From: CAVXJN01 sp963773585 | Lineage (GTDB): Bacteria; Pseudomonadota; Gammaproteobacteria; JASBUN01 | NCBI GenBank assembly: GCA_963773585.1 | Contig: CAVZBR010000006.1 | Location: 124,001 to 188,000, forward strand | DNA length: 64,000 nucleotides | Direction of reading: 5' to 3' | In this document: piece by piece, positions 25,375 through 35,207 of the stretch | How the letters are laid out: each line of letters starts with the position of its first letter | Position numbering within the stretch: position 1 is the first letter of the stretch | The notes under the pieces: model-generated | Database searches by the model: none | Told to the model about the DNA's origin: nothing | The model's input: the letters and a program-made list of their open reading frames with translations, nothing else | Translations under genes and position numbers: made by a program

Positions 25375-26981
25375 TAGCGCGCCTTTATCGAAGCGAGAAT
25401 CTGCGCCGCTTCCGTCGCCGGACGGATGTGAACCCAGTCGCCACGAAAACGGTGTACGAAGTCCGCCGCCGAGCCATCTGGATCCTGGCGGTGATTGGTG
25501 TAATAAATCACCCGGCCGTTGGGGTGGTGCTGCATCCACTGCTGCAGATCCGGCAGCGGCACTTGTTGCAGCGGCTGACGCAGGCGGCCGATGAAATGGT
25601 ATTGTCCGTAGTATTCCGAGATGTGGGCGAGCGGTACGCCTTCGCGTTGCAGGCGACCAATGCGATCGGCGATCGGCCGTAAATCGTAAATCGGCTGGGC
25701 GGCGCGGAAGATCGCGGCATTCAGACACAGCACCGCGGCCACCGTAATGGTGGCCATGGGCACCACCACCGCCGAAGCGCGCCGGGCACGCAGCAGCGCC
25801 ATCCCGATACCCAACACGGCCAGCGCGACGCCCCAGTACCATTCCAGATCCCGGAGCCAGTCGGGCATTTTGAAGTGCATGTGAGGCACTGCGATCAGCG
25901 CAATGCCGACCACTACCAGACCTGTCGCCGGCAGCCATTGGGACGACCGGCTCAAGGCTTCGGGAACGTTGCGCAAGGCACGGGCCGCAAGCAGCGCGAA
26001 AGCCGGAAACACCGGCAACAGGTAGTGGGGCTGCTTGGCGCTGATCAAAGTAAACGCAACCAGCACGGGCACCAGCCAGACAAGGCACAGGCGTGAGCCG
26101 CGGTCGACGTCAACTCGCAACCGTGCAAGGCCCCGCCACAGCGGCGGCCACACCAGCCATGGGAACCACAACAGCGGCAGCAATGGCAGATACCACCACC
26201 AGGGCTGGGAATGGGCGAAGCTTTCCACCATGCGATTGGCGGTCTGGTGCCAAAGGATGGCTTCTTCATAGGCCGGTCCGCCGCGCAGCGCGGCCGGTAT
26301 CACCCACGCCAGGGCAATGGCCGCTGCCAAGACGATCGAACCCGAAAGACCGGCATACCACTGTCGTCCGTAGCGGCGGGCACGGGAACTCCACCACGGC
26401 CCGAACAATGCCGGAAACAACAGATGCAGGAAGATCACCGGTCCTTTGGCGAGTACGCCCAGTCCGAGGCTGGCACCGAACACGAACCAGCCGAGCCGGA
26501 CTTGCGGTCGATCCTCGTCCGCGGCAATCACCAGCCCCCACACGCCGCCGACCGTGAAGCCGGCCAGGAGCATGTCGAACATGGTCGCTGACGTATAGAG
26601 CGCCCAAAAGAAGCCGCCGGTCAGCAGCCACGGTGATAGGCGGGTAACAGTGGTGTCGCGCCACAGACGCCTGGCGATTGCGCGGGTGCCGACCAGCGCC
26701 ATGAGTACAAAAAGCGGCGGCACCAACCGCGGCCACCAGTCGTTGACGCCGAACAGCCACCAGCCGCCCTGGAACAACCAAAACAGCAGCGGCGGCTTCT
26801 GGCTGTAGATGGCGCCGTTCAGATAGGGGACCAGGAAATCGTGACGCAGCCACATTTCCCAGGCGACTGCCAGATAGCGGGTTTCATCCAGAGGCAGGGG
26901 GTTGCGAACGGAGAGCGCCACAACCACCAGCGCTGCCCAGGCGCCAAACCAGCCAAACCGTGTCCAGCGACCCTGAATCAT
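25374..26981 (-). CDS. ArnT/PMT-family membrane glycosyltransferase
   Basis: The 535-residue protein is a polytopic GT39/GT83-type glycosyltransferase that would take a sugar from an undecaprenyl-phosphate carrier and transfer it on the periplasmic side. After the first helix (FGWFGAWAALVVVALSVR) comes the signature loop PLDETRYLAVAWEMW with the acidic residue needed by this superfamily, followed by SQKPPLLFWLFQGGWWLFG. About ten hydrophobic helices follow, with a C-terminal periplasmic domain. The ATG at 26981 (MIQGRWTRF) lies 10 bases after the LABN gene stop. Its TAG stop is formed at the junction with the inverted-repeat element. The sugar and acceptor are unknown; lipid A is the likeliest acceptor given the neighbours. 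Confidence 0.85.
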   Translation of the reverse strand: MIQGRWTRFGWFGAWAALVVVALSVRNPLPLDETRYLAVAWEMWLRHDFLVPYLNGAIYSQKPPLLFWLFQGGWWLFGVNDWWPRLVPPLFVLMALVGTRAIARRLWRDTTVTRLSPWLLTGGFFWALYTSATMFDMLLAGFTVGGVWGLVIAADEDRPQVRLGWFVFGASLGLGVLAKGPVIFLHLLFPALFGPWWSSRARRYGRQWYAGLSGSIVLAAAIALAWVIPAALRGGPAYEEAILWHQTANRMVESFAHSQPWWWYLPLLPLLWFPWLVWPPLWRGLARLRVDVDRGSRLCLVWLVPVLVAFTLISAKQPHYLLPVFPAFALLAARALRNVPEALSRSSQWLPATGLVVVGIALIAVPHMHFKMPDWLRDLEWYWGVALAVLGIGMALLRARRASAVVVPMATITVAAVLCLNAAIFRAAQPIYDLRPIADRIGRLQREGVPLAHISEYYGQYHFIGRLRQPLQQVPLPDLQQWMQHHPNGRVIYYTNHRQDPDGSAADFVHRFRGDWVHIRPATEAAQILASIKAR

Positions 26982-26991
26982 GGATCCGGGG

Positions 26992-27294
26992 TCACGAATC
27001 AGCCTGACCGGCCACTGTCCGCTCGCGGTGAATGAAGTACAGATTGCGGGCATAGATGAGTACGCCCGTGCTCTGGCCGACGATGAACACCGGATCCCGG
27101 CGGTAAATCGCGTACGCCAGCAGCACCACGCCGCCGCCGATGCTGAAGTACCAGAAGGACACCGGAATGACGCTGCGCCGTTGCCGCTCGCTTTGCAGCC
27201 ACTGTACGAAAAAGCGCATGAAGAACATCGCCTGACCGACGAAACCGATTCCGAGCCAGATCCAATCGTGCAGTTGCAACTGGGTATTGTTCAT
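26992..27294 (-). CDS. Lipid A biosynthesis N-terminal (LABN) domain protein
   Basis: This 100-residue protein has three hydrophobic helices (WIWLGIGFVGQAMFFMRFF, SFWYFSIGGGVVLLAYAIY and VFIVGQSTGVLIYARNLYF) and the family pattern RFFVQWLQSER...SVIPVSFWYFS. LABN proteins are small multispanning proteins linked to lipid A or carrier-lipid modification, often next to ArnC/ArnT-like enzymes. The ATG at 27294 overlaps the upstream GT2 stop as ATGA. A longer frame upstream is only read-through of the GT2 region. Confidence 0.88.
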   Translation of the reverse strand: MNNTQLQLHDWIWLGIGFVGQAMFFMRFFVQWLQSERQRRSVIPVSFWYFSIGGGVVLLAYAIYRRDPVFIVGQSTGVLIYARNLYFIHRERTVAGQADS

Positions 27295-28088
27295 CGATCG
27301 GCACCTGCCGAATCCGCGTTCGCCGGGTGGCGGGCGGTTGCCGCCGTCGGTACCGCAGGCGTGTGCGGGGCCGTGTCGGCCAAGGGCACATCGATCGGGC
27401 GGCGCTGCAACCACATGACACCGAACAGATCCACGATTCCCACCCACAGGCGATTGCCGACGCCGTATTTGGAACAGCCGCGGACCCGTGGCCGGTGGTT
27501 GACTGGCACGTTGACGATCGGCACGCCGGCCCGATGGAACAGCGCCGGCATGAAACGGTGCAGATGATTGAAATGCGGCAAGCGCATGAATGCTTCCCTG
27601 GGGAACAGCTTCAGACCGCAACCGGTGTCGGGACACTCGTCCCGCAACAGCCCTTGGCGCACGCCATTGGCCACCCGGGACGACAACCGCCGCAACCAAG
27701 TGTCGTTGCGTTTGCGCCGGGTTCCGGCCACCAGTAATGGCGCTTCGGCATCCGAACGGCTACTTACGAATTCGTACAAAGCCGGAATGTCCGCCGGATC
27801 GTTTTGGCCATCGCCGTCCAGCGTGGCGATCCACGGCGCCCGCGCCGCGCGCACTCCGCTGACGATCGCCGCACTCTGGCCGGCGTTGCGCGCGTGCCGT
27901 ACCACTCGCAGTCGCGGCAACTCGACCTGGGCCTGGATCAGCTCGCGTACGGTCTGGTCGGTACTACCATCGTCGGCGACCACCACTTCGTAGTCCAGCT
28001 TGCCATCCAGCGCCGCGGCAACCTCGCGCACAAGATCGACGGCGCTTTCGGCCTCATTGTACATCGGGATCACAACAGACAGCTGCAT
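27291..28088 (-). CDS. GT2 glycosyltransferase, DPM1/ArnC-like
   Basis: The 265-residue protein is a GT-A enzyme expected to charge undecaprenyl phosphate with a sugar in the cytosol. It has the N-terminal LSVVIPMYNEAES and VVADDGSTDQTV nucleotide-binding motifs. ATLDGDGQNDPADIP, with the metal-binding DGD, and the NHRPRVRGCSKYGVGNR loop typical of dolichol-phosphate mannosyltransferase-like proteins follow. It lacks the two C-terminal membrane helices of ArnC. It is the first gene of the three-gene unit, and its product is the probable donor for the ArnT-type enzyme downstream. Confidence 0.88.
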   Translation of the reverse strand: MQLSVVIPMYNEAESAVDLVREVAAALDGKLDYEVVVADDGSTDQTVRELIQAQVELPRLRVVRHARNAGQSAAIVSGVRAARAPWIATLDGDGQNDPADIPALYEFVSSRSDAEAPLLVAGTRRKRNDTWLRRLSSRVANGVRQGLLRDECPDTGCGLKLFPREAFMRLPHFNHLHRFMPALFHRAGVPIVNVPVNHRPRVRGCSKYGVGNRLWVGIVDLFGVMWLQRRPIDVPLADTAPHTPAVPTAATARHPANADSAGADR

Positions 28089-28368
28089 TCAAAGCTCCAC
28101 GGCTCCGCCTGTCGGTGCCGGCACTGCCGAAATAGGATAACGCGCCGCTGGCGCACGTAACGTCACTCAAGCCACCGGGGTAAACTCGCGCAAAACGCGA
28201 TTATTCTACCATCACCCGGACCTTGCGAAGGGGCAAATGTATTACAAACCGCTACGTCGCGCATCCCCGGCGCAGGTCGCGGTCGATAGGCTTGAAGCGG
28301 TGGACGTCCAGGAGCATGGCCGGCGGCCGGCTGTCCGGAGCGCCGACGCACGGCTCGTCTTGGCCGGT
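28089..28368. other. 280-base intergenic stretch
   Basis: Nothing firm is seen between the GT2 start and the alpha-E stop. A short repeat GCGCAAAACGCG near 28193 and a GC-rich self-complementary patch (GGCCGGCGGCCGGC) near 28319 are present. Plus-strand open frames here run into the antisense of the alpha-E gene and have no recognisable features. The GT2 promoter should lie here but no clear hexamers were found. Confidence 0.4.
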
Positions 28369-29367
28369 TCAGTTGGCCACGACGGTGCGCTGGGTCTGGG
28401 TTTGCGCGCCGGGAGACTGGGTTTGGGATTGCTGCGTTTCGGTACGAGGAAGGAAATAGGCATCCACGATCTGACTGTGCAGATTCGCCAGTCCTAATTG
28501 CAGATCGTCGATGAACCGATGCAGCTCACCTTGGCTGAGCACTTTGGGATCGGCCTCGCTGACCACCCGCTGCATCTGTAATGCGGTACGCAGGGGCATG
28601 TCGTTGTGGGGCAGATTCTGGAGACAGGACTGGACTTCGCCCAGGCAGTGATAATACGAACGTGGGAATTGCCGGTTCTGCAACAGGAACGTCAAGACGT
28701 CCACCCTGCGCACCGCAACCTGCATGTGGCGGCGATACATCTGGTAGGCGGTCAGCGATTTCAGCACGCTCATCCACTGAATGTTCTCGAACGGCTTCAG
28801 GCCGCTGGCATCTTCCAGCAGATTCGCCGAACGTACATCCACGATGCGGGTCGTCATGTCGGCCCGTTCCAGGTTGCGGCCCATACGCAGAAAATCGTAG
28901 CCCGCGTCGTGGAGCATGGTGCCGGCAAGCAAACCCGTGATCTGCTGGGTGGAGAGGATGACCGTTTTCAGATAATCGAAGCGCCGACCTTTGGACAGGC
29001 CTCCCTGCAGATTGCCGCGCACGTGCATGTGCAGCTCGTTGACCTGTTCCCAGGCTTCGCGGGGAATAATGTCGCGGATGGTGCGGGCGTTTTCGCGCGC
29101 CGCGTTGACCGAACTGAGAATTGAACCGGTATTGTTCTGGTCGCCGATCAGGAACCGCACCACGCTGCGTTCGTCGGATTCTTCGTAGCGCTCGGTGAAA
29201 CCCTCCACGCCGCCGGTGATATGTATCAACGGCTCCCAGCCTGTGCGCACTGCACGCGGCAGGTCCAACTGCAGATGGCTGTTGACATTGATCAAGCGTG
29301 CGACGTCTTCGGCGCGCTCGATGTAGCGGGCCATCCAGTAAATATGGTCGGCTACCCGTGACAGCAT
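28369..29367 (-). CDS. Alpha-E domain protein
   Basis: The 332-residue product is an all-helical alpha-E (DUF403) protein. The conserved opening MLSRVADHIYWMARYIERAED is the family signature, and arginine/acid pairs recur through the helices (NLERADMTTRIVDVR). Alpha-E proteins are encoded beside a circularly permuted ATP-grasp and have been proposed to act in the same peptide-ligation or peptide-modification step; no enzyme activity is established. The C-terminal 20 residues are Gln/Thr-rich and probably disordered. It starts two bases after the ATP-grasp stop. Confidence 0.92.
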   Translation of the reverse strand: MLSRVADHIYWMARYIERAEDVARLINVNSHLQLDLPRAVRTGWEPLIHITGGVEGFTERYEESDERSVVRFLIGDQNNTGSILSSVNAARENARTIRDIIPREAWEQVNELHMHVRGNLQGGLSKGRRFDYLKTVILSTQQITGLLAGTMLHDAGYDFLRMGRNLERADMTTRIVDVRSANLLEDASGLKPFENIQWMSVLKSLTAYQMYRRHMQVAVRRVDVLTFLLQNRQFPRSYYHCLGEVQSCLQNLPHNDMPLRTALQMQRVVSEADPKVLSQGELHRFIDDLQLGLANLHSQIVDAYFLPRTETQQSQTQSPGAQTQTQRTVVAN

Positions 29368-29369
29368 TT

Positions 29370-30821
29370 TCAGGCCTCCGTGTCCACGATCCAGGTATCT
29401 TTGCTGCCTCCGCCTTGGGAGGAATTAACCACCGTCGAGCCCTTGCGCAACGCCACGCGCGTCAAGCCGCCGTTGGTGACGTTGACCTCCTGCCCGGAAA
29501 GAATGAACGGACGCAGATCCACGTGGCGCGGCTCGGCGTGGGAGTCGACCAGGGTGGGCACGGTGGACAAGGTCAGCAACGGCTGCGCGATGTAATTGCG
29601 CGGGTCTTTGCGAATCAGGCGCGCGAAGGTCTCGCGCTCTTTGCGCGTTGCCTGTGGGCCGATGAGCATGCCGTAGCCGCCCGACTCGTTGGCGGGCTTC
29701 ACCACCAGTTGGTCGAGATTGTCGAGCACGTACTCGAGGTCTTCCTCTTCGACACACAGGTAAGTCGGCACGTTCGGCAGGATCGGCTTCTCGCCCAGAT
29801 AGTATTCGATGATCGCCGGCACGTAGGCGTAGACGACCTTGTCGTCGGCCACGCCGGCACCAGGCGCATTGGCGAGCGCGACGTTGCCCGCGGTCCAGGC
29901 GCGCATCAGTCCCGGTACGCCCAGCATGGAATCCGGGTCGAAGGCTTCCGGGTCCAGGAACAAATCGTCGATGCGCCGATAGATCACATCCACCCGCGAC
30001 AGACCGGCCACGGTGCGCATGTACACGCAATCGTCCTCGCCCACCACCAGGTCGGGGCCCTCCACCAGTTCGGCGCCCATTTGCTGGGCGAGATATGCGT
30101 GTTCGAAATAGGCCGAGTTGTAGATACCCGGGGTCAGCACCACCACTTCCGGACGCTCCATAGGCCGTGGCGAAATGGATGCCAGGCAGTTGTAGAGCTG
30201 CGACGGATAATCGTCCACCGGCAGGATGCTGTAGTCCTCGAACAGGTCGGGAAACACCCGTTTCATGACTTGGCGGTTTTCCAACATATACGAAACACCT
30301 GAAGGAACCCGCAGATTGTCTTCGAGCACGTACACCGTACCGTCTTTGTCGCGCACCAGATCGGAGCCGCAGATGTGAGCCCAGACATTCATCGGCGGGT
30401 TGACGCCGATGCACTGGGGGCGGAAGTTTTTCGATTTCTTCAAGATCTCGCCGGGGAACACGCCGTCGGCAATGACCTTCTGGTCATGATACAGATCATC
30501 GATGAACAGATTCAGCGCATGTACGCGCTGCTTCAATCCTTCTTCGATGCCCTGCCATTCCTTGCGTGCAATCACCCGCGGCACGATATCGAACGGCCAC
30601 ATGCGATCAATGGAGCCCTCTTCCTCGGAATACACCGTGAAGGTGATGCCCATGGCACGGATTGCGGCTTCGGCAGCGGCTTTGTGCTGCTGAATATCAT
30701 CGTCGCTATGGGAGCGCAGATACCGGCACAGCGCTTCGGCTCCCGGCCGGGCGCGGCCGCTGCCACGGATCAGCTCGTCATAAATCCCCGAAACCGGGTA
30801 TTCGCTCCATTTGATCGCCAT
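29370..30821 (-). CDS. Circularly permuted type 2 ATP-grasp protein
   Basis: This 483-residue protein belongs to the circularly permuted ATP-grasp family (formerly DUF404/DUF407), predicted to form amide bonds between an amino acid or peptide and an amine using ATP. Recognisable parts are the N-terminal IYDELIRGSGRARPG and RPQCIGVNPPMNVWAHICGSDL. YVLEDNLRVPSGVSYMLENR, the ATP-binding LVVKPANESGGYGMLIGP and the C-terminal TVVNSSQGGGSKDTW follow. It is first in the unit with alpha-E and divergent from the Anbu peptidase gene. Its substrate is unknown. Confidence 0.93.
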   Translation of the reverse strand: MAIKWSEYPVSGIYDELIRGSGRARPGAEALCRYLRSHSDDDIQQHKAAAEAAIRAMGITFTVYSEEEGSIDRMWPFDIVPRVIARKEWQGIEEGLKQRVHALNLFIDDLYHDQKVIADGVFPGEILKKSKNFRPQCIGVNPPMNVWAHICGSDLVRDKDGTVYVLEDNLRVPSGVSYMLENRQVMKRVFPDLFEDYSILPVDDYPSQLYNCLASISPRPMERPEVVVLTPGIYNSAYFEHAYLAQQMGAELVEGPDLVVGEDDCVYMRTVAGLSRVDVIYRRIDDLFLDPEAFDPDSMLGVPGLMRAWTAGNVALANAPGAGVADDKVVYAYVPAIIEYYLGEKPILPNVPTYLCVEEEDLEYVLDNLDQLVVKPANESGGYGMLIGPQATRKERETFARLIRKDPRNYIAQPLLTLSTVPTLVDSHAEPRHVDLRPFILSGQEVNVTNGGLTRVALRKGSTVVNSSQGGGSKDTWIVDTEA

Positions 30822-31056
30822 AATCTATTGAATTCGCAGCAAGGCAGTTCCGCCACACCCGAGTGTTGCATAGCTGGACGGAGTTTGCATCCGGCCGCCC
30901 GGGCGCATTGCAATTGACGTCGGTCTCCACCCGTGTAGCATAGGCGCGGCGGGCCAAAGATCAGGGCTCTGCGCCGAAGCGGTGCGCGCAGCGACGGCCC
31001 AAACCGGGTTCGCGCGCTTGAATTTCAGCGGGATCAATCGGAATCCACTCAGCTCC

Positions 31057-31809
31057 ATGACTTATTGCCTCGCCATCAAGGTCAACAGCGGCATCGTGTT
31101 CGCGTCCGATTCGCGCACCAACGCCGGAGTGGACTACGTCACGACCTACAGCAAGATGCACGTGTACGAATGGGCGGAAGACCGCGTATTCATATTACTC
31201 AGCGCCGGCAGCCTGGCGACGACCCAATCGGTTCTCAATACGATCCAGCGTGACCTGGAAAAGGACGACGGCCGCGTGAATCTGCGCAACGTGGCGCACC
31301 TGTTCGATGCCGCTCATTACATCGGCGAGATCAATCAGCGTGAACAACAGGCCCATTCCGAGGCGCTGAGTCGCAGCGGCGTCAGTCCGGACGCGACCTT
31401 CATTCTCGGCGGACAGATCGCCGGTCGCGGACACGAGATCTATTTGATCTATCCTCAGGGCAATTACATCAGCGCCTCGCCGGAGACGCCTTATCTTCAG
31501 ATCGGCGAAAACAAATACGGAAAGCCGATTCTCGATCGGGTCATTACGCCGGAAACCAGTATTGAAGATGCTGCGCGCTGTTGTCTGGTGTCCCAGGATT
31601 CCACCATGCGCTCCAACATCTCGGTGGGGCCGCCGTTCGAACTGGCGATGTACTGGAAAAACGAACTTGAGGTGCGTCACTACATGAATCTCAAGCTCGC
31701 TTCACCGCTCTACAAGAGTCTGCAGAAACGCTGGAATGAAGGTCTCAAGCGAGCCTTCAATCGCCTGCCACGATTCGATTGGGAACAGCCCGAGCCCGAC
31801 GAAGAATAA
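31057..31809 (+). CDS. Anbu-type proteasome-like peptidase
   Basis: The 250-residue product is an Ntn-hydrolase of the Anbu (ancestral beta-subunit) branch, related to HslV and proteasome beta subunits. The start MTYCLAIKVNSGIVFASDSRTNAGVDYV places Thr2 as the likely nucleophile after Met removal, without a long propeptide. The SDSRTNAG stretch and ILLSAGSLATTQSVL are family hallmarks. The ATG at 31057 is chosen over an upstream in-frame start because only it gives the conserved N-terminus. No AAA unfoldase is encoded nearby, which matches Anbu's reported ATP-independent ring. The neighbours are alpha-E, ATP-grasp and transglutaminase genes, the usual partners. Confidence 0.92.
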   Translation: MTYCLAIKVNSGIVFASDSRTNAGVDYVTTYSKMHVYEWAEDRVFILLSAGSLATTQSVLNTIQRDLEKDDGRVNLRNVAHLFDAAHYIGEINQREQQAHSEALSRSGVSPDATFILGGQIAGRGHEIYLIYPQGNYISASPETPYLQIGENKYGKPILDRVITPETSIEDAARCCLVSQDSTMRSNISVGPPFELAMYWKNELEVRHYMNLKLASPLYKSLQKRWNEGLKRAFNRLPRFDWEQPEPDEE

Positions 31810-31886
31810 CCGACCGCGCGCGACCAATCCGCATAACTGCTAGGCTCGAACAATGTTCGGGCAACAACAACTCGTGCGGGTAACCG

Positions 31887-34800
31887 ATGACCATACGCGT
31901 CGCTATCAATCACCAGACAACTTATCACTATGACCACCCGGTACTGCTCAGCCCCCACGTGCTGCGTTTGCGCCCGGCCCCGCACTCGCGCACGCCGATT
32001 CACGCCTACTCGCTGACGCTGGCGCCGGAAAATCACTTCCTCAATTGGCAGCAGGACCCGTTTGGAAACTATCAGGCGCGGGTCGTGTTCCCGGAGAAAA
32101 CCCGCGAACTCACCATCGACGTCGAAGTGATCGCCGAACTGACGGTGATCAATCCCTTCGACTTTTTTGTCGAGGAATACGCCGAGAAATATCCATTCGA
32201 ATACGACGCGCAATTGCAGCGGGAACTCACGCCGTACTTCGAGCTGCGTGAATCGGGACCCTTGTTGAAACGCTGGTTGGCCGCGGTCGACCGCGAGCCG
32301 AAAAGCATCGTCGATTTCCTGGTGGAGGTGAACCAGCGACTGTCCAAGGGCATCGCCTACAACGTGCGCATGGAGCCGGGTGTACAAACCTGCGAGCACA
32401 CCATCGACAGCGCCAGGGGCTCATGCCGGGATTCCGGGTGGCTGCTGGTGCAGATTCTGCGCCACCTCGGCCTGGCCGCCCGTTTCGTATCCGGCTATCT
32501 GGTACAACTCACCGCGGACGTGAAATCGCTGGATGGCCCTTCGGGACCGGCGCAGGATTTCACCGATCTTCATGCCTGGGCGGAAGTCTATGTACCCGGC
32601 GCGGGCTGGCTGGGCCTCGACCCGACGTCCGGGTTGTTCGCCGGCGAGGGCCACATACCTTTGGCGTGCACGCCGGACCCGGTCAGTGCGGCACCGGTGA
32701 CCGGCGGTTTCTCCGGCGAAGCCAAAGTTACGTTCGACTTCGCCAATACTGTGGCTCGGATCCACGAAGATCCGCGCGTCACCAAGCCATACAGTGATGA
32801 GCAGTGGCAAGCCATCGATCAGCTCGGAGAAGCGATCGATGCACACTACGCCCGTCACGATGTGCGCCTGACCATGGGCGGCGAACCGACATTCGTATCC
32901 ATCGACGACATGGAATCGGCACAGTGGAACACCGACGCCGACGGTCCCCACAAGCGGGATCGGGCCGCCGAACTGTTGCGCCGCCTGCACAGCAGCTTCG
33001 CACCCGGAGGCCTGCTCCACGTCGCCCAGGGCAAATGGTATCCGGGCGAACCGTTGCCGCGCTGGGCGTGGTCTTGCTTCTGGCGCGCCGACGGCACCAG
33101 TGTCTGGCAGCGACCGGAACTCATCGCCGACACGCATCGCGACTACGGCTTCGGCCTGGAGCAGGCGCAGCGATTCCTGCACGCGCTGACCGAACGCTTG
33201 TCCGTACCGTCGGAGAATGTCGTCGCCGGCTATGAAGACGCGCTTTATTACCTATGGAAAGAAGGCAATCTGCCGGACAACGTCGACCCCATGGATGCGA
33301 ACCTCGACGATCCGTTGGAGCGCCGCACTTTGACCGCCGTGCTCAATCGCGGGCTGGGCAAGCCGGTGGGCTTTGCCCTGCCCTTGCGCCGCGACGCCCG
33401 GCGCGAGCGCTGGCGTGCCTGCGCCTGGAAGTTTCGTCGCGGCCACATGTTCCTGCTGCCGGGCAATTCACCCATGGGTCTGCGGCTGCCACTGGACGCC
33501 CTGCCCTGGGTGGACCCGAAACAGCGCGAGCCCCACATCGAACGCAGCCTGTTCGAGCCCATGTCCGCGTTGGGCGATTTCGCCGGCGAAGTGGCGCGCC
33601 GTTACGCCCGCTACCGAGACCCTGGTAATCCGCACCCGGAAATCGCCGCGCAGCCCAGCCCGAAAGACGATGCCGACGATCACGTTTTCCACACCGCGCT
33701 GTGCGTCGAAGCCCGCGAAGGACGCCTCCACGTGTTCCTGCCGCCACTCACGGACCTGGAGCACTATCTCGACCTGGTGGCCAGTATCGAGGCTACCGCC
33801 GCGGCGCTGGACATGCCGGTGGTGATGGAAGGCTACGAACCGCCTCGAGACCCGCGTTTGAAGCGACTCTCGGTCACCCCCGACCCGGGCGTGATCGAGG
33901 TCAACATCCATCCGGCGGCAAGTTGGCGGGAATTGGTGGACAACACCGCCACCTTGTACGAGCAGGCCCATCAGTCGCGCCTGAGCACCGAGAAATTCAT
34001 GCTCGACGGCCGCCATACCGGCACCGGTGGCGGCAATCATGTCACCATCGGTGGCGCCACGCCCAGCGACAGTCCGCTGCTGCGCCGGCCCGATGTGCTG
34101 CGCAGCCTGATCACCTATTGGCAGCACCATCCAGGGCTTTCGTATTTGTTTTCCGGGATGTTCATCGGCCCCACCAGTCAAGCGCCACGGGTCGACGAAG
34201 GACGCGACGAAGCGCTCTACGAATTGGAACTGGCGTTTCAGCAAATGCCCGACGGCGAAGTTGCCGCGCCATGGTTGGTGGATCGTCTGCTGCGGCATTT
34301 GTTGGTGGACGTCACCGGCAACACCCACCGCGCCGAATTCTGCATCGATAAACTCTACTCACCCGACTCCGCCCAGGGACGTCTGGGCCTATTGGAATTG
34401 CGGGCTTTTGAAATGCCGCCCCACGCGCGTATGAGCGCCGTGCAGACACTGCTGCTGCGCAGTCTGATCGCCTGGTTCTGGGAGCAGCCATATCGCCAGC
34501 CGCTGGTGCGCTGGGGCACGGAACTTCACGATCGATTCATGCTGCCCCATTACGTCGACACCGACGTTCGCGACGTGGTAGCCGATCTGCGACAGGCCGG
34601 GTATGGGTTCGAGCACGCTTGGCTGGCTCCGTTCATGGAATTTCGCTTTCCACATTACGGCTCGGTGCAATATCACGAGATCGAATTGGATCTGCGTTTC
34701 GCTATTGAGCCCTGGCATGTGCTCGGTGAAGAGGTCACCAGCACCGGCACCGCGCGCTTTGTGGACTCTTCGGTGGAGCGGTTGCAGATCAAGGCAACCG

Positions 34801-35207
34801 GGTTGGTGGACCGTCGTCACACCATATTGTGCAACGGACGGCGGGTGCCACTGCGCAGCACCGGCACCAAAGGCGAATATGTCGCCGGCGTGCGCTATCG
34901 GGCCTGGCACCCGCCCTCGGCACTACACCCTTCCATCGGCGTGCATGCGCCGCTGGTATTCGACGTGTTCGATACCTGGAACGGCCGCGCCATCGGCGGT
35001 TGTACATATCATGTCGGCCATCCGGGCGGGCGCAATTACGACACCTTTCCGGTCAATGCCTACGAAGCCGAATCCCGTCGCGTGTCCCGGTTCTGGAGCC
35101 ACGGTCACACCCCGGGGTCGGTGCGGCTCGACGCTGCGAACCTTCGCTACGACTGCGACCCCGAGTTCCCTTACACCCTGGATCTGCGCCGTCAATCACC
35201 GCGTTGA
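31887..35207 (+). CDS. Transglutaminase-like / DUF2126 fusion protein
   Basis: The 1106-residue protein joins an N-terminal bacterial transglutaminase-type cysteine protease to a large DUF2126 region. Residues 1-90 form the Bact_transglu_N beta domain (VAINHQTTYHYDHPVLLSPH). The catalytic triad is clear: Cys180 in ARGSCRDSGWLL, His229 in TDLHAWAEVYV and Asp245 in GWLGLDPTSG. From about residue 300 the DUF2126 part starts with LTMGGEPTFVSIDD and continues to the C-terminus with HTGTGGGNHVTIGG and HRAEFCIDKLYSPD. The family occurs with Anbu, alpha-E and ATP-grasp genes and is predicted to cleave or form isopeptide or amide bonds. It starts 77 bases after the Anbu stop. Confidence 0.93.
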   Translation: MTIRVAINHQTTYHYDHPVLLSPHVLRLRPAPHSRTPIHAYSLTLAPENHFLNWQQDPFGNYQARVVFPEKTRELTIDVEVIAELTVINPFDFFVEEYAEKYPFEYDAQLQRELTPYFELRESGPLLKRWLAAVDREPKSIVDFLVEVNQRLSKGIAYNVRMEPGVQTCEHTIDSARGSCRDSGWLLVQILRHLGLAARFVSGYLVQLTADVKSLDGPSGPAQDFTDLHAWAEVYVPGAGWLGLDPTSGLFAGEGHIPLACTPDPVSAAPVTGGFSGEAKVTFDFANTVARIHEDPRVTKPYSDEQWQAIDQLGEAIDAHYARHDVRLTMGGEPTFVSIDDMESAQWNTDADGPHKRDRAAELLRRLHSSFAPGGLLHVAQGKWYPGEPLPRWAWSCFWRADGTSVWQRPELIADTHRDYGFGLEQAQRFLHALTERLSVPSENVVAGYEDALYYLWKEGNLPDNVDPMDANLDDPLERRTLTAVLNRGLGKPVGFALPLRRDARRERWRACAWKFRRGHMFLLPGNSPMGLRLPLDALPWVDPKQREPHIERSLFEPMSALGDFAGEVARRYARYRDPGNPHPEIAAQPSPKDDADDHVFHTALCVEAREGRLHVFLPPLTDLEHYLDLVASIEATAAALDMPVVMEGYEPPRDPRLKRLSVTPDPGVIEVNIHPAASWRELVDNTATLYEQAHQSRLSTEKFMLDGRHTGTGGGNHVTIGGATPSDSPLLRRPDVLRSLITYWQHHPGLSYLFSGMFIGPTSQAPRVDEGRDEALYELELAFQQMPDGEVAAPWLVDRLLRHLLVDVTGNTHRAEFCIDKLYSPDSAQGRLGLLELRAFEMPPHARMSAVQTLLLRSLIAWFWEQPYRQPLVRWGTELHDRFMLPHYVDTDVRDVVADLRQAGYGFEHAWLAPFMEFRFPHYGSVQYHEIELDLRFAIEPWHVLGEEVTSTGTARFVDSSVERLQIKATGLVDRRHTILCNGRRVPLRSTGTKGEYVAGVRYRAWHPPSALHPSIGVHAPLVFDVFDTWNGRAIGGCTYHVGHPGGRNYDTFPVNAYEAESRRVSRFWSHGHTPGSVRLDAANLRYDCDPEFPYTLDLRRQSPR

